Source: Priapulus caudatus (taxonomy: Eukaryota; Priapulida; Priapulimorpha; Priapulimorphida; Priapulidae). From it: a DNA stretch of 57,436 bases. The stretch covers positions 100,104 to 157,539 of the forward strand of contig NW_014577703.1 in assembly GCF_000485595.1 (NCBI RefSeq), written 5' to 3'. Position 1 is the stretch's first letter; every line of letters begins with the position of its first letter. This document shows positions 11,236-20,598 of this stretch, piece by piece. Both the position numbers and the translations under genes were made by a program. The notes below the pieces were generated by a model that made no database searches, was not told where the DNA came from, and saw nothing but the letters and a program-made list of their open reading frames with translations.

Positions 11236-13459
11236 CGATCAGTATAATATCAAGAGCTAATAATAGCTAAGGTATATTTAATCAATAATAAAGTATTATT
11301 AGCTATTGATAATATATGGTTTTTGTGTTTATGTTTCTCTCGCTTGCAGGAATTGGTGTTCCTATATTACTAGCCTACGTGTACGGCGTGGTGCCTTTCT
11401 CACTGTGCCGATCACGAGGCTGTGGACCAACCACGTCGCTTGAAGAGGGAACTTGCATAGAATTTGATGATGATAACGAAGGCACGATAGGAACATTCGT
11501 TTTGAGCGGTAATGTCACCACGTTGCTTTGCCGTATAATTGAGCCATAATTTTTTTTTTAAGAATTTCGTCACCGCTCTTTGTCGTTATGTCTTTAGAAT
11601 TAGTGAGGAAGTAACCTGAACGACAACAACAACATAATAATGTTCGATGTATTTGTTTACGTACTGCAATGGATGACGAGTGATTCTTTGGCGGTTACGT
11701 TGCAGAGAACTCCAGTGTTCTCCCCCACAGCGTGACCAACCCTAGCATCGGGGAAATGTCCGTGATGACGTGCACATCGGCCAGCAGCGGTCACCTTGAC
11801 CGGTTCAGCAGAAAGGGTGAAGTGGAGCGAGACAGTGCTAGCAATATGGCCTTAGCGGCAGAGAATGCCTCAGTCTGTTTACCCGGAAGCACGTTTACTG
11901 CACACGGACCTAACGACAACTTTCTAAACAAGTAAGCGGTGGTCTGTGTGACATTAAATGCTGCTCATGTGAGTCCTCTCTATTCCTACGCTTCCCATTC
12001 CTCAGAATATTACTTTGTTGTGCACGAATTGCTTTGCTATGCGTAATGTAAGTGCTGTGAAGAGTAATACGATATTATTTGTTCACATAGGTTAGAAGTT
12101 CAGGCAGAAGTGCTGCCGCCTGGTGTTAGGAGTGGCGTAAATGGTGGAGAGTCAGCATCGGCAGGCTCGAATGTTCATAAGGTGCCAGCATCGTGCCACT
12201 ATGTGATGAGGTGAGTCACACGTAAGCACAGCCAGACATCCAACTTCTACTCCTACCGTAGCTCTGCAATGTGTCGTGTACGTCAATGGTTTTTAACTTT
12301 TCCTAGTTAGCATCACCTTTCTGATGTTTATCAAACCCTCATGATCAAGCCGTCTCCCATTTTTTTTCAAATAACATTTAACTCTAGATTCCATTTCTTT
12401 CTAGAAGTTTTGATGGCATATGCCATTTCTAAATCCAGAATTTTTTAGTCATCACCTAGTCATTGTTGTTTCAGTTTGTGTTTATTTTCTGTTTTAGTCA
12501 TCGATGTTTCCCTCATGGTGATGCATACTTCCTGTCGTTCCCACATGCTTACGCAACCCCAAGCTTGGCCCTTATCTTCATCTTAATGCTCCTGGCCTGT
12601 TTCAGCCTCCATATCCAACTACTGTTCGTACGCAGCCGCACAACTGTGTCCTGTCGTGGTTCTATACATCACCAAGAGCACTCGACACCAGATTGTTTAC
12701 AGTCCATGTAGCCACATAGATGTTTCTCACAGTTTTGCTATTATAGATAGTATAGTATATAGTATATAGTAGTATTTCTACCGGATAGTAGATTGCAGCA
12801 TTACCTTTGCAGTCCGGAGGGAAAGTTAAGGGTTGGTGCGGCATATTTCAACGTACATTAGCAATTAAATAAGTAGGAAGGTATAGCGCACTCATGCGCA
12901 GACATCTTCCCGCAGGTTCGACAAGGATTGCGGCGGTAAGAGCGGCTGCGTCGCCATGGAAATGAGCGTCCCGATCGAGGTCATGCCGGCCGCCGACACC
13001 GTGGGGAGCCACCATCGCCGCGCCGGCTCGCCCGCGTCCGTCTACTCGACGCGCTCCTACGAGCTGTGCGAGCGACGCAGGCCGCCCACCACCAGCGTGA
13101 GCGTCGGGGAGTGCATGTCGAGCCACGCGGACGACGACAACGACGACAACGACGACGGCGGCGGCGGGACGCGGCGGCGCCTGCGAGCGAGCCGGAGCGA
13201 CACGGACGGGACGTGGCGCGCCGTCGCCGACGGCAACCACCTGTCGCGCTGGTCGCTCCAGCACGGCCGCCGCGCCGGTGGCGCCCCCTCGCGGGCCGAT
13301 GCGGAGAAGCCGCTTGGCGAGGGGGGAGGGACTCCCGCTGCCAGGAGGGCGGCGGCGGTGGCGGCGGTTGCTAAGCGACAGAGCAGTCACGGCAGCAGGG
13401 AGCGGAACCTCGGAAGGGCGCTTGCGAAACAGCAGGGCTCAAAGCAGAAGAAGTCGTAG
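4925..13459 (+). CDS. RNF19: RNF19 (Dorfin-type RBR E3 ubiquitin ligase), incomplete in assembly
   Basis: RBR-family E3 ligase (RING1-IBR-RING2 followed by two membrane segments), known to ubiquitinate misfolded or cytoskeletal clients; RING2 carries the catalytic Cys in this family. Exons read: 4925-5462, 6998-7150, 8855-9034, 10652-10760, 11350-11508, 11706-11931, 12091-12210, 12916-13459 (stop TAG 13457-13459). Exons from 10652 onward join in unbroken phase. Likely start is ATG 4973 (G at -3, G at +4). Residues 130-133 CPLC open RING1. The second membrane segment and the family signature [20 protein letters not shown] lie in exons 10652 and 11350. NPSIGE and LEVQAEV blocks match RNF19A/B tails. 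The rest of RING1 plus most of the IBR is not found between 5463 and 6997, and exons 6998 and 8855 carry frame-breaking indels. A/B assignment is not possible. Confidence 0.9.
5466..5610 (-). repeat. SINE-like dispersed repeat with (AAG)n tail, copy 1
   Basis: Read on the minus strand, about 75 bp (CTGGAGACCTTGAGG...GAGTGTAG...GTGACTCAAG) ends in a long AAG-type tail, seen as TTC repeats at 5473-5543 on the plus strand. The unit recurs on the plus strand at 22867-22963, also followed by AAAAAGAAG. A box-A-like GCAGTGGTTAGGAC is present, but no box B, so tRNA origin is only a guess. Confidence 0.55.
5611..5974. other. RNF19 intron sequence, missing exon not found
   Basis: This AT-rich stretch lies where the second half of RING1 and the IBR should be encoded. 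I found no Cys-rich open frame in any frame here or up to the array at 5975. Confidence 0.5.
5975..6367. repeat. 28-bp minisatellite with orientation switches
   Basis: Units of CTACCTACATCTAACCTTGT plus CTGACTCT run forward to about 6178, flip to the reverse complement until about 6305, then flip back until the N at 6368. The tract lies inside the RNF19 intron where the missing RBR exons should be. Confidence 0.9.
6368..6990. repeat. assembly N followed by GA-rich low-complexity tract
   Basis: A single N at 6368 marks an unresolved join. It is followed by about 600 bp of imperfect (GA)n/(GAGAGA)n. Open frames of RERERE or SLSLSL type on the two strands come from this composition and are not genes. 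Confidence 0.9.
6998..7150 (+). CDS. RNF19: RNF19 exon (IBR-RING2 border), frame-broken by indels
   Basis: After an acceptor CTCCTGGCAG the three frames in turn give pieces of the RNF19 RING2 block: GEIK, CPR, a Lys-Met-Asp stretch, a Ser-Cys/His-His-Met-Thr-Cys stretch, EFCC, a Met-Asn-Glu-Ile-Ser stretch, and HYL before AG|GT at 7151. Reading it needs several one- or two-base frame changes. As the surrounding minisatellite is also full of irregular indels, base errors are more likely than true decay. The catalytic-Cys region of RING2 falls in this exon. Confidence 0.75.
7185..8315. repeat. 28-bp minisatellite, continued, very irregular
   Basis: The unit is GATGTAGGTAGAGAGTCAG followed by ACAAGGTTA, the reverse complement of the array at 5975. 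Nearly every unit carries different single-base insertions or losses, a pattern typical of unpolished long-read sequence. Confidence 0.85.
8855..9034 (+). CDS. RNF19: RNF19 exon (end of RING2, first membrane segment), frame-broken
   Basis: The acceptor ACCTTCGCAG ends at 8854 and the donor AAAAG|GTGTCT follows 9034. Successive frames give PSGCTFW, GKEKN, GPIVGAP and [14 protein letters not shown], which match in order the RNF19 stretch that ends RING2 and enters the first membrane helix. At least two frame changes are needed. The join to the preceding exon splits the Ser codon of HYLSPSGC. Confidence 0.75.
9055..10420. repeat. 30-bp minisatellite in RNF19 intron
   Basis: Unit GATGTACTATAGAAGCTAGG GATGGAAGGT, with longer variants containing GAAGAGGGGCAAGTGAG. 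Units at 9880-10000 and 10260-10380 are clean, while 9130-9880 and 10020-10250 are irregular. Repetitive open frames here ([10 protein letters not shown]-type) are not genes. Confidence 0.9.
10652..13459 (+). CDS. RNF19: RNF19 exons 3' block (second membrane segment and C-terminal tail), intact
   Basis: Five exons in continuous phase: 10652-10760, 11350-11508, 11706-11931, 12091-12210, 12916-13459. They encode VSKHRRN, a hydrophobic run ([14 protein letters not shown] then [13 protein letters not shown]), the CRSRGCG turn, an acidic IEFDDDN patch, the Ser-rich NPSIGE block, LEVQAEV, a C-terminal region rich in Asp, Arg and Ala, and a lysine-rich end (KQKKS). The last exon is GC-rich compared with its surroundings. 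The tail appears shorter than in vertebrate RNF19A. Confidence 0.92.
10768..10984 (+). mobile_element. MITE family E copy 1 (TA-type, TTTCGCG-rich) at RNF19 donor
   Basis: Ends are TACTGTATACGCC and GTATACAGCTCAGTA. The inside is rich in TTTTCGCGAA motifs and partly palindromic. A second copy lies in reverse at 41805-42020, sharing most of its length. It begins 7 bp past the RNF19 exon end at 10760. A short open frame ([24 protein letters not shown]) is shared by both copies but is explained by sequence similarity. Confidence 0.85.
11174..11233. repeat. (AT)n microsatellite
   Basis: About 30 TA dinucleotides in the RNF19 intron between exons 10652 and 11350. Confidence 0.97.
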
Positions 13460-14536
13460 GGGAGATTTTTTTTACGTCGCGCGCGCGCGGGCGGACGGGC
13501 GGGGAGCGTCGCCGAGATAGCTGTGATCAGACGAAGAGCTTATTGATTGCATGAGTGAGAGTCGCGCTCACGGCAACAAAGAAACACGTGAGACAGATAA
13601 GAGGGTGAAACCCAGTGATAAACGTCATTTCTGATGATGATATCTCCTGTGCCACATATAGACATAGCTGTATATTTTTTTCTAGTCGTTTTTTTGTGTA
13701 TTTTCCAGTTCAGTATTAGCTGTGCAGATAGAGGCGGCCGCAAATGATGGATTCACAGTTTGTTTCGATGTGAAGTAAATTCTGTTCATCGATTTATGAA
13801 CGTGTCAAATATTTCGGCTATTATTTGTGTGGGTAGTAATTCCGGATGCTTGAAGGAAGTTCGGCGTTTTGTTTCATTGACAGAAATTGTAGCCGCGTTA
13901 TTCTTTAGAGGTTTGTACTAATGTAGAGTGCAATCGTGCACGTTCACGGTACGAGACTGGTGCAAACAAGCAGATTTTGTGTTCTCTATCGACATTAACT
14001 ACGTACGTACTAGGGGGGGTATAATAACAGATAATCTACACTGAATTTTTCCCATTTCCAAGAATATTACATTGCTGTGCTTCTGCGTAGGGGTTATATA
14101 ACTGGTTTATATCGATGCTCTTAATTGCTACTGTCGTATCGTTTGGTTTGTTGTAATTCTGCCTGCATGTCGTTTTTGGATGTGGGAATAAAACAAAACA
14201 CCTCCCATGTGAGTACTCACATCTGCCTGCTCCTCCCCACCTTCTATACTAACCATGGTTAAGCTTTGTTGGGTGCACCGTATTTTGCAAGTGCCAATAG
14301 AGGTTTGTATACAAGAGTAGAATGAACGCTCTTCTGTGTCATAATCTTACGTCTCGTAAAAACATTCCAGTGTACGGTAATTTCTTCTTTTTGTGTCCAT
14401 CAATAAACTGGACATTCTTAGAAACACAGTCTTTCTGGTTATATCTCGTTGGCTACATACTCGTATGTAGTATTTCTCAAATGACCATCTATGATTAGAT
14501 TGTACAAATACTAGATAGCATTTAGTATGCATATTT
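13460..14536. other. RNF19 3' untranslated region and flank
   Basis: No further exon is seen. A GC-rich patch (GCGCGCGCGGGCGG) lies just past the stop. The first good poly(A) signal is at 14187; a weaker candidate context (CAATAAAC) is near 14400. Confidence 0.5.
14187..14192 (+). terminator. candidate RNF19 poly(A) signal AATAAA
   Basis: AATAAA lies about 730 bases past the RNF19 stop codon and is followed within 40 bases by a GT-containing stretch. It is the first clear hexamer after the stop, so it probably ends the RNF19 transcript. There is no transcript evidence. Confidence 0.4.
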
Positions 14537-14649
14537 ACAGGAGCTTATAAAAGGAATTCCTTTTATAAGGAATTCATAAAAGAATTCCTATTATAATGAA
14601 TTCCTATTATAAGGAATAGATAAAAGGAATTCCTTTTATATGCTCCTGA
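14537..14649. mobile_element. small AT-rich foldback element
   Basis: AGGAGCTTATAAAAGGAATT near 14540 is matched inverted by AATTCCTTTTATATGCTCCT near 14627-14646, with one central mismatch. The inside repeats TTATAAGGAATTC units in both orientations, so most of it can fold. Confidence 0.7.
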
Positions 14650-16243
14650 ATCCTGATAGTGATATTTATATATAGCCAAACCAATGATTACATGGCAAAT
14701 GACATTAGAGGCCTTGTGAGGACAACCCTTATCAATTTCTTTCAGCAAATGTTCAGTATACGTAACCATATGATACAATAGAGAGAATATTTTAGAATGT
14801 CTACCACAAGGTCCTGCTATAAAAACCATAAGGAGCCAGTACAGAATAAGCATGGCAGGTTAATGCTGGACTACCTATCTACTGTACCCCCCCCCCTCCT
14901 GTCTCTGTGTGTGTCTCTGTGTCTGTGTAGCTTCTTCACCCAATTCTTAACATTACCTTGATGTAATCCTATCCCTAATCGCAACCTAGCATTAAGCCCA
15001 TCGTCAAAATCGGGGGAGATGCTTTGTCAGAAACATCATAGCTCTGCTATTAATATTCAAGACAGTCTTCTATTATGTACATTCAACACCGATTTTAATT
15101 AATTGTGAGATTAAAATATGCACATACTTATAATAAAATAATACTTGTAATGTGATAATGTCAGTAAAGTAAACATTGCACACAAAATAGGACTAAAACA
15201 AAATATAAGTGAGGGAGACGAAATATAATACAAAAAATTTGATTACAAAAAGTTCAATTTCAAATTCAAATTCAAAATGCAGTCTGTCTATACAAATGAT
15301 AATCTCTCTTTAAACCAAGATATCACGCAAGTGAGAAATAGGCACACTGGTTCATGCACGGGCAAAACAACTCGTACATGACTTTCTCAAAACCGGCAAA
15401 GGAGAAATTGAACACGTTACAGTAGCGCATCGCACAATTGGGCAATAAGAAACATTTACAAACGTTATTCGCGTGCCTCGTGGAATATAGGGTTGTGCTC
15501 ATTCAGTAGTGTTTTTGGCATCACCAAATTAGACTACCCAGGGCACCACATCACACGGCAAGGCATCAGTCCCCTGGAACAATTGCAGCGATCTTCGAAT
15601 TTAAATCGCCTACAATTCAATTGGGGTTATGTGAATTCTTTGGCATGCTTAACATTTTACCATCCTTTCATGAAAGGCATTCTATAACCATACACGTTTC
15701 ACTACTAATCTATCATGCCATATTTGATATACAGCATGTACTGTGATGTACACCCTAGCAGTGGTGCAAACAGAATCGTGTTTTACAGCAAGTTAACTGT
15801 GGCCAGCCAAAAATACATATGTAAGATGCTATGCAAGTGCGTGCATGACTTGCAATTACAGAAAAACTGCATAAATACACTGCCAGGTCACTCTCGATAT
15901 GTTCACAATACCAGACATGCGAGTCAACAATGTACAGATTGACATCATGGGTGAAACAAGACCTCGACTTTACATTTCCATATCCTCCGGACAGCAGTCT
16001 TCTCACAGCTTCCCAAGCCGTAGAGAGTGATGTGTCGCCTAACCAATCGGTCCCCAGTTCTGCAGCACAGAGGTAGGAAGGTGCAAAATTTTGCAGGATA
16101 TTTTTTTACAATTGCTATTGAAACAAAATCCTAGGTGCAATAGCAAAATGAAAACATTTATTTACTTTATTCATTCTTTCTTCTTCAACATTACAGCGTG
16201 TGGACAACGTGCACTGAAATTGGTCATTGGAATATATGATTTT
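14650..16243. other. intergenic, no gene recognised
   Basis: AT-rich sequence with a C run at 14886-14897 followed by a TCTGTGTG stretch. No exon or transposon ends were recognised. Confidence 0.5.
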
Positions 16244-16799
16244 TTAGCTCATCTGACGTAGTCAGATGCAGCTTGTAGAATCGCATGATCGTCCGTGCGT
16301 GCGTGCGTCAACAGTTGGGCACAAATCTTAACCGCTCGAAGTACGGTCACGATATTCGGCACATCGGGGGGGATCGTTAAAACGAGTTGGGATGTCGAAG
16401 CTGGGGGTCAAAGGTCAAAGGTCAAGCGGTGTAAAAGAAGTGGGAACATTCACTCCTTAACTTAAGGTATAGGAAGGAAATGCAGAATTGCGGCACAAAT
16501 CTAAACGGCTCGACCTAGGCTCGTGATAGTTGGTGTATAGCATCATGGTAGGAAAAGCCATCACTGTGCCGAAATTGGAGGTCACAGGTCAAAGGTCAAT
16601 GGGGCACAGGGCAGAATTTAGACATTTTCTGAGGACATGGTCTGACGGAGCGATTGAAAAACTTTTTTGTTTCAGCGGTGACCTAGCATTTTTATGGCTT
16701 TATTGAAAGGACCATGAAATGTACTTTCCGCTGACATGCGAAGAGTAAGTGTCGGATAACATTTTGACCCTCAAGAGGAGGGTTAAACATGGATTTGTT
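16244..16799 (+). mobile_element. dispersed repeat family F, copy 1
   Basis: About 555 bp, starting TTAGCTCATCTGACGTAGTC with an internal hairpin (CATCTGACGTAGTCAGATG), then GTCCGTGCGTGCGTGCGTC, two TCAAAGGTCAAAGGTCAA-like stretches, and ending ...GGGTTAAACATGGATTTGTT. The same order of blocks recurs in reverse at 29887-30441. There is no coding capacity. It is non-autonomous and its class is not determined. Confidence 0.75.
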
Positions 16800-17432
16800 T
16801 CTCAACTGCGTTGGCGAGTACCTGTGGGTGTGGAAAGCTCTCATTTTACAGTGAAATTCCACACATAACTCTTACTTGAACAACGCTTACTTAGGAGATA
16901 ATGACATGACTTATATATAAGATTCTGTAGTGTACATTATGAATAGTTGGAATACAGTCACTAGCACTCAAATAATTACCCAGGAGTGAGGCTGCGGATT
17001 TCCCAGACTTAATTTTTTCATCAAATTTTGGCACCAATATAGACGCAAGTGTGTACGTTCTTGAGCTTATTCGGTCCACTAATCACTGGCCTACCTTGTA
17101 CTGAAATTAGTTTAGAGATATTTGCTATCATATTGCTGTAAATTGTAATCTTGCACGAGCTGCTCTGCCTCTGGTTGTATCAACCATTGAGCTATTTTTA
17201 ACGAGCCAGATGTGCCTCGCAAGGGGTTTAATGTACCTTATTACCTGACACCATAGAACGCACGTTATGTATAGTAATAATATGGTAATTATTCGCTCCT
17301 GCTTTTTGCAATCCGTCGTCACACCGACAGCTGCCACACGCAGAGCGACAGAGGTGGAATGTGCAGGGAAATCCCCTGTGGGTGCACATCTTTGGAATGT
17401 GCAGGGAAATCCTGTAGATAAGGAAATTCTGT
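16800..17432. other. intergenic, short direct repeat only
   Basis: No exon. A short direct repeat, GGAATGTGCAGGGAAATCC, occurs at about 17357 and 17395, next to the 3' end of the LINE remnant. Confidence 0.5.
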
Positions 17433-18942
17433 CTACAAGTTGGCATTAATTATTTTACTTTCTCTAATTGATAATGCCTTTCTAACATATTCTAGTGCTG
17501 GTTGTAGTATTTTCGGGTCATCACTTTTCCAATCATCTACTCGTTCCCCTTTATTATACCCTCCATATACCTTACATGAATATAAATGTTCCAAATTTTC
17601 TTTTTTCCTTTCATCACACAAATCACATATATCTGTTATCATTACTGTAGTTATTTTTAAAATAACTTTTTAAGTTCATCATGCAAGTCTTACACCTAAA
17701 CACAAAGCATGCATCATCAAACGACAATTTTGTCATGTATGGCTTTAATACAGCTCATAGGGTCTATATGTCTCCCAGGGTACTGCCGGAACGTACCCTG
17801 GGTACAGTCCGGTATACCGGAACGTACCCTGGCCACTATTTGATATGGTTAGGATTCAGATTAGTGTTAGGGTTAGGGTTAGGGTTAGGGAGTAGGCGTA
17901 GGCGACTCGCTAGACTCATTAGTGGAGTAGGCGAGGTACGGTCCGGCATATTAGATAGTACCAGGGTACGTTCCGGTATATACCGGACCGTACCCAGAGT
18001 ACGTTCCGGTACACCGGACCGTACCAAGGGTACGTTCCGGCAGTACCCTGGGGGACATAGACCCTCTCAGCTTTAATACATAGCTTTCGATATTTACCAT
18101 TTTCATTTTTGTTTTCTCACCAGACCTCATGGTATCTCTCATAATTACTGTTTTTAAAATAGCCTCCTTCACATATTTTTTCCATTCTTTCTTATGTTGT
18201 GAACCGATAGTACTTATGTCATACTCCTTCAAGATTTCTAGAGGCTCATTTGCCCAATTACTTCCAATGTCTTTAGTTTGTTCTAAAAATACTCTTTTCA
18301 TTAATCTGTCATTTTCTAACTTAATAATGTATTGCAATAACATTAACTTTTTATAACATATTCTATCTTTTATTGGTATTATTCCACTTTCTATTCTTAT
18401 AGTGCCTCTAGTGGTGTCTTGCTGTGCGCTTCGAGTATCTCCTTCTTAAACATTCATTTTGGAAATCCTCTACCATCTTTTTCTCTTCCTTAGTCAGATT
18501 AGTCAAAATTTCGCTATTATTTAGTAGTGACGGCACTACAGTGCATTCATAAAGTTTAACATGTGCTTTCATTGCAGTTTCCAAAATTTTGTCCATTAGC
18601 CATAGATATAACTTCACTCATCATAAATCGACCTTTATCTGTTCTTTGTTTTATCATTTCTTTATATCCTCCTCTTATATCTCGCCTAAGTATGTATATT
18701 TACTACATCTTTTTATTATTTGATCTCCGAGAAGAATCTGTTTTTCTTTGCTATTTGGGCCTCCAAATTTTATTTCCAATATATTTGTCTTCTTCATATT
18801 AAATTATAGCAATTTTTCTTCAGCCAGCCTAGTACATGCTTGAGCCATTTCTGTCATGGTCTCCCATTTTCCAATTCCCAGGATATCATCCATATACAAA
18901 AGAGGCGTGATTTCTATCGAGTTTCCATACATATACTGATAT
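17433..18942 (-). pseudogene. 5'-truncated non-LTR retrotransposon (LINE) reverse transcriptase remnant
   Basis: Read on the minus strand, successive open pieces give GNSIEITPLLYMDDILG (the YMDD catalytic box at 18885-18896), then KKTNILEIKFGG, then LETAMKAHVKLYECTVVPSL, then LENDRLMKRVFLEQ, and finally a C-terminal segment with CDLCDERKKENLEHLYSC, the Cys-His motif common at the ends of LINE ORF2 proteins. It is broken by an in-frame stop soon after the YMDD box, by frame changes, and by a family B element at 17753-18071. Everything 5' of the palm domain is missing; the break coincides with the foldback at 18944. The clade is not assigned. Confidence 0.85.
17753..18071 (+). mobile_element. 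TIR element family B, copy 1 (TTAGGG core, 9-bp target duplication)
   Basis: Starts GCTCATAGGGTCTATATGTC and ends in the inverted match GGGGGACATAGACCCTCTCAGC (read in two overlapping parts, 18050-18071). Exact 9-bp duplications TTTAATACA flank it (17744-17752 and 18072-18080). The inside has nested GTACGTTCCGG/CCGGAACGTAC palindromes, a TTAGGG array near 17867-17891, then GAGTAGGCGTAGGCGACTCG. It is non-coding. Long TIRs with a 9-bp duplication fit the Mutator-like (MULE) superfamily. It lies inside the LINE remnant, so it is the younger insertion. Confidence 0.93.
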
Positions 18943-18943
18943 A

Positions 18944-19580
18944 GACCGGTGTACCGTAGCTCTAGTACTATAGCCGCTTACATTAACTGCCGCTGGGCTA
19001 TAGACCGACCCATGGGGCATGCAATGGACCAACTTATCCCCAGTGTATCCGGCTAAAAAAACGTCTGTGGTAGGCAATTAATGCCTCTTATCCGAAGTGA
19101 ATATGTATTAAGTTATAGCCGCTACTAAATTGAACCTCTAACTATCGTTGCAATGGTATACTTGCGGTATTTCTTGTGAACAAACATTCGATTTGCGAAC
19201 TTCAAACGGCCATTTCTGGCGGCGCTGCAGCAGCGCCAGTCAGCGGGAAATAGTATTTCCGCATGTTGAGGGTGGCGGGTTGGGGTGGTTGTGGAAAAAA
19301 ACATTGTTGTTGTCAAGTAACAAATTAAGCGATCAAAAGAGATTGTAATATTAGTTTTGTCATGAAAGATGAACAAATTACTATTATTAATTTGTTACTT
19401 GACAACAACAATGTTTTTGTCCACACCAACACAACCCGCCCACCCCTCCACATGCGGAAATACATAGTTCCCCCTGACTGGCTGGAGTCAGTTGGTCCAT
19501 TGCATGCCCCATGGGTCGGTCTATAGCCCAGCGGCAGTTAATGTAAGCGGCTATAGTACTAGAGCTAGGTGTACCGGTAC
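18944..19580. mobile_element. large foldback element with about 77-bp near-perfect arms
   Basis: Arm 18957-19033 (TAGCTCTAGTACTATAGCCG ... GCATGCAATGGACCAACT) is matched inverted at 19490-19566. A second, inner inverted pair (TTGTTGTTGTCAAGTAACAA at about 19303-19322 and its complement at about 19390-19410) extends over about 90 bp with some mismatches. About 190 bp on the left side is unpaired. It has no coding capacity and cuts off the 5' side of the LINE remnant. Confidence 0.88.
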
Positions 19581-19600
19581 CATAATTATGTACTTGGTAT

Positions 19601-19727
19601 TAAAACCAATGTCATTTACATCAATATAAATATAATATTATATCAATATAATAGGTTAGGGTTATGGTTAGGGTTAGGGTTAGGGTTAGAATTAGGGTTA
19701 GGGTTAGGGTTAGGTACATTGGTTTTA
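19601..19727. mobile_element. short TIR element family C with TTAGGG core (possible)
   Basis: TAAAACCAATGT at 19601-19612 is matched inverted by ACATTGGTTTTA at 19716-19727. Between them is an AT-rich left part and about 65 bp of TTAGGG repeats with variants. The arms are short and no target duplication was resolved, so this could also be a telomere-like insertion flanked by chance. Confidence 0.5.
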
Positions 19728-20598
19728 TTGGGACCCATGTTCTCTATCCTTGGGCCGCCGTGGGACCCTGGCTACAGGCTACATATGTGTTTTAACTGCT
19801 ATCGTGGCTTTTTCATTCATTTTGTATATTATTTCCCAACAAGGTCCTTTTAATCGTTTAAACCACAGGTCAATCATACAAAACTTTAGCCATAATTTAT
19901 CAAAACATTTTTGAATATCTCCAAAGAACATTGAATTTGATGGATTGAAGATCTAAATAGATGCACGCATGGAAGTCGCCATGTCACTGTGCCGCAGAAA
20001 GAAACTTAAAATTTTGTACATATTTCATCTACGTGAAAACAAATCATTTTAAACAATTACCTGAACATAGCTAACCCTACTGCTGTATTTTATCTATTAT
20101 TTTAGAAGTACTAAGTCTAAAATATTTTATTAATTCCTTTTTAGACCAATAATAAATCGTCAATTTGCTGCCGATGTAAACAAACGGACATCACATCAGT
20201 TTGGACGTAACATAGACTTCTTTCATACACGACTTCTTCATACATGAAGACTTCTTTCTATATCTATCGTTTGGAGCACAGGAGCGGTGAAGTAGGGATC
20301 GGGGAAGTGCATTGAGTACACTATAACTCATTGTATAATATACTGCGATTATAATTACTGCTACAACCGCCTATAAATCAAAACGTATCAAATACATTCA
20401 TGTGCGTGACAAGAGAATGTACAATGACAACAGTGTTGCGTACACAAACGTGAAACGCATGAAACGTCATGAAAAGTCTAGTAGTAGTATTATTATCTGT
20501 GACATGAAAAGCAATCCATTATTCGAATGAGTAATGCTTGTTAGGCCTAATAAGCATTGTCAATTAGTGAATTACGACGTGACCCTGATGATACTGAT
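19728..20598. other. intergenic and likely STYX 5' flank
   Basis: AT-rich sequence with no recognised exon. The last few hundred bases must hold the STYX promoter; no TATA box or other named element is clear. Confidence 0.45.

Noticed and set aside
10761-11349. Family E as an intron-generating introner
   Set aside because: The element makes up only part of each intron, and the RNF19 and KIF16B introns appear to sit at positions expected from vertebrate genes, so they probably predate it.
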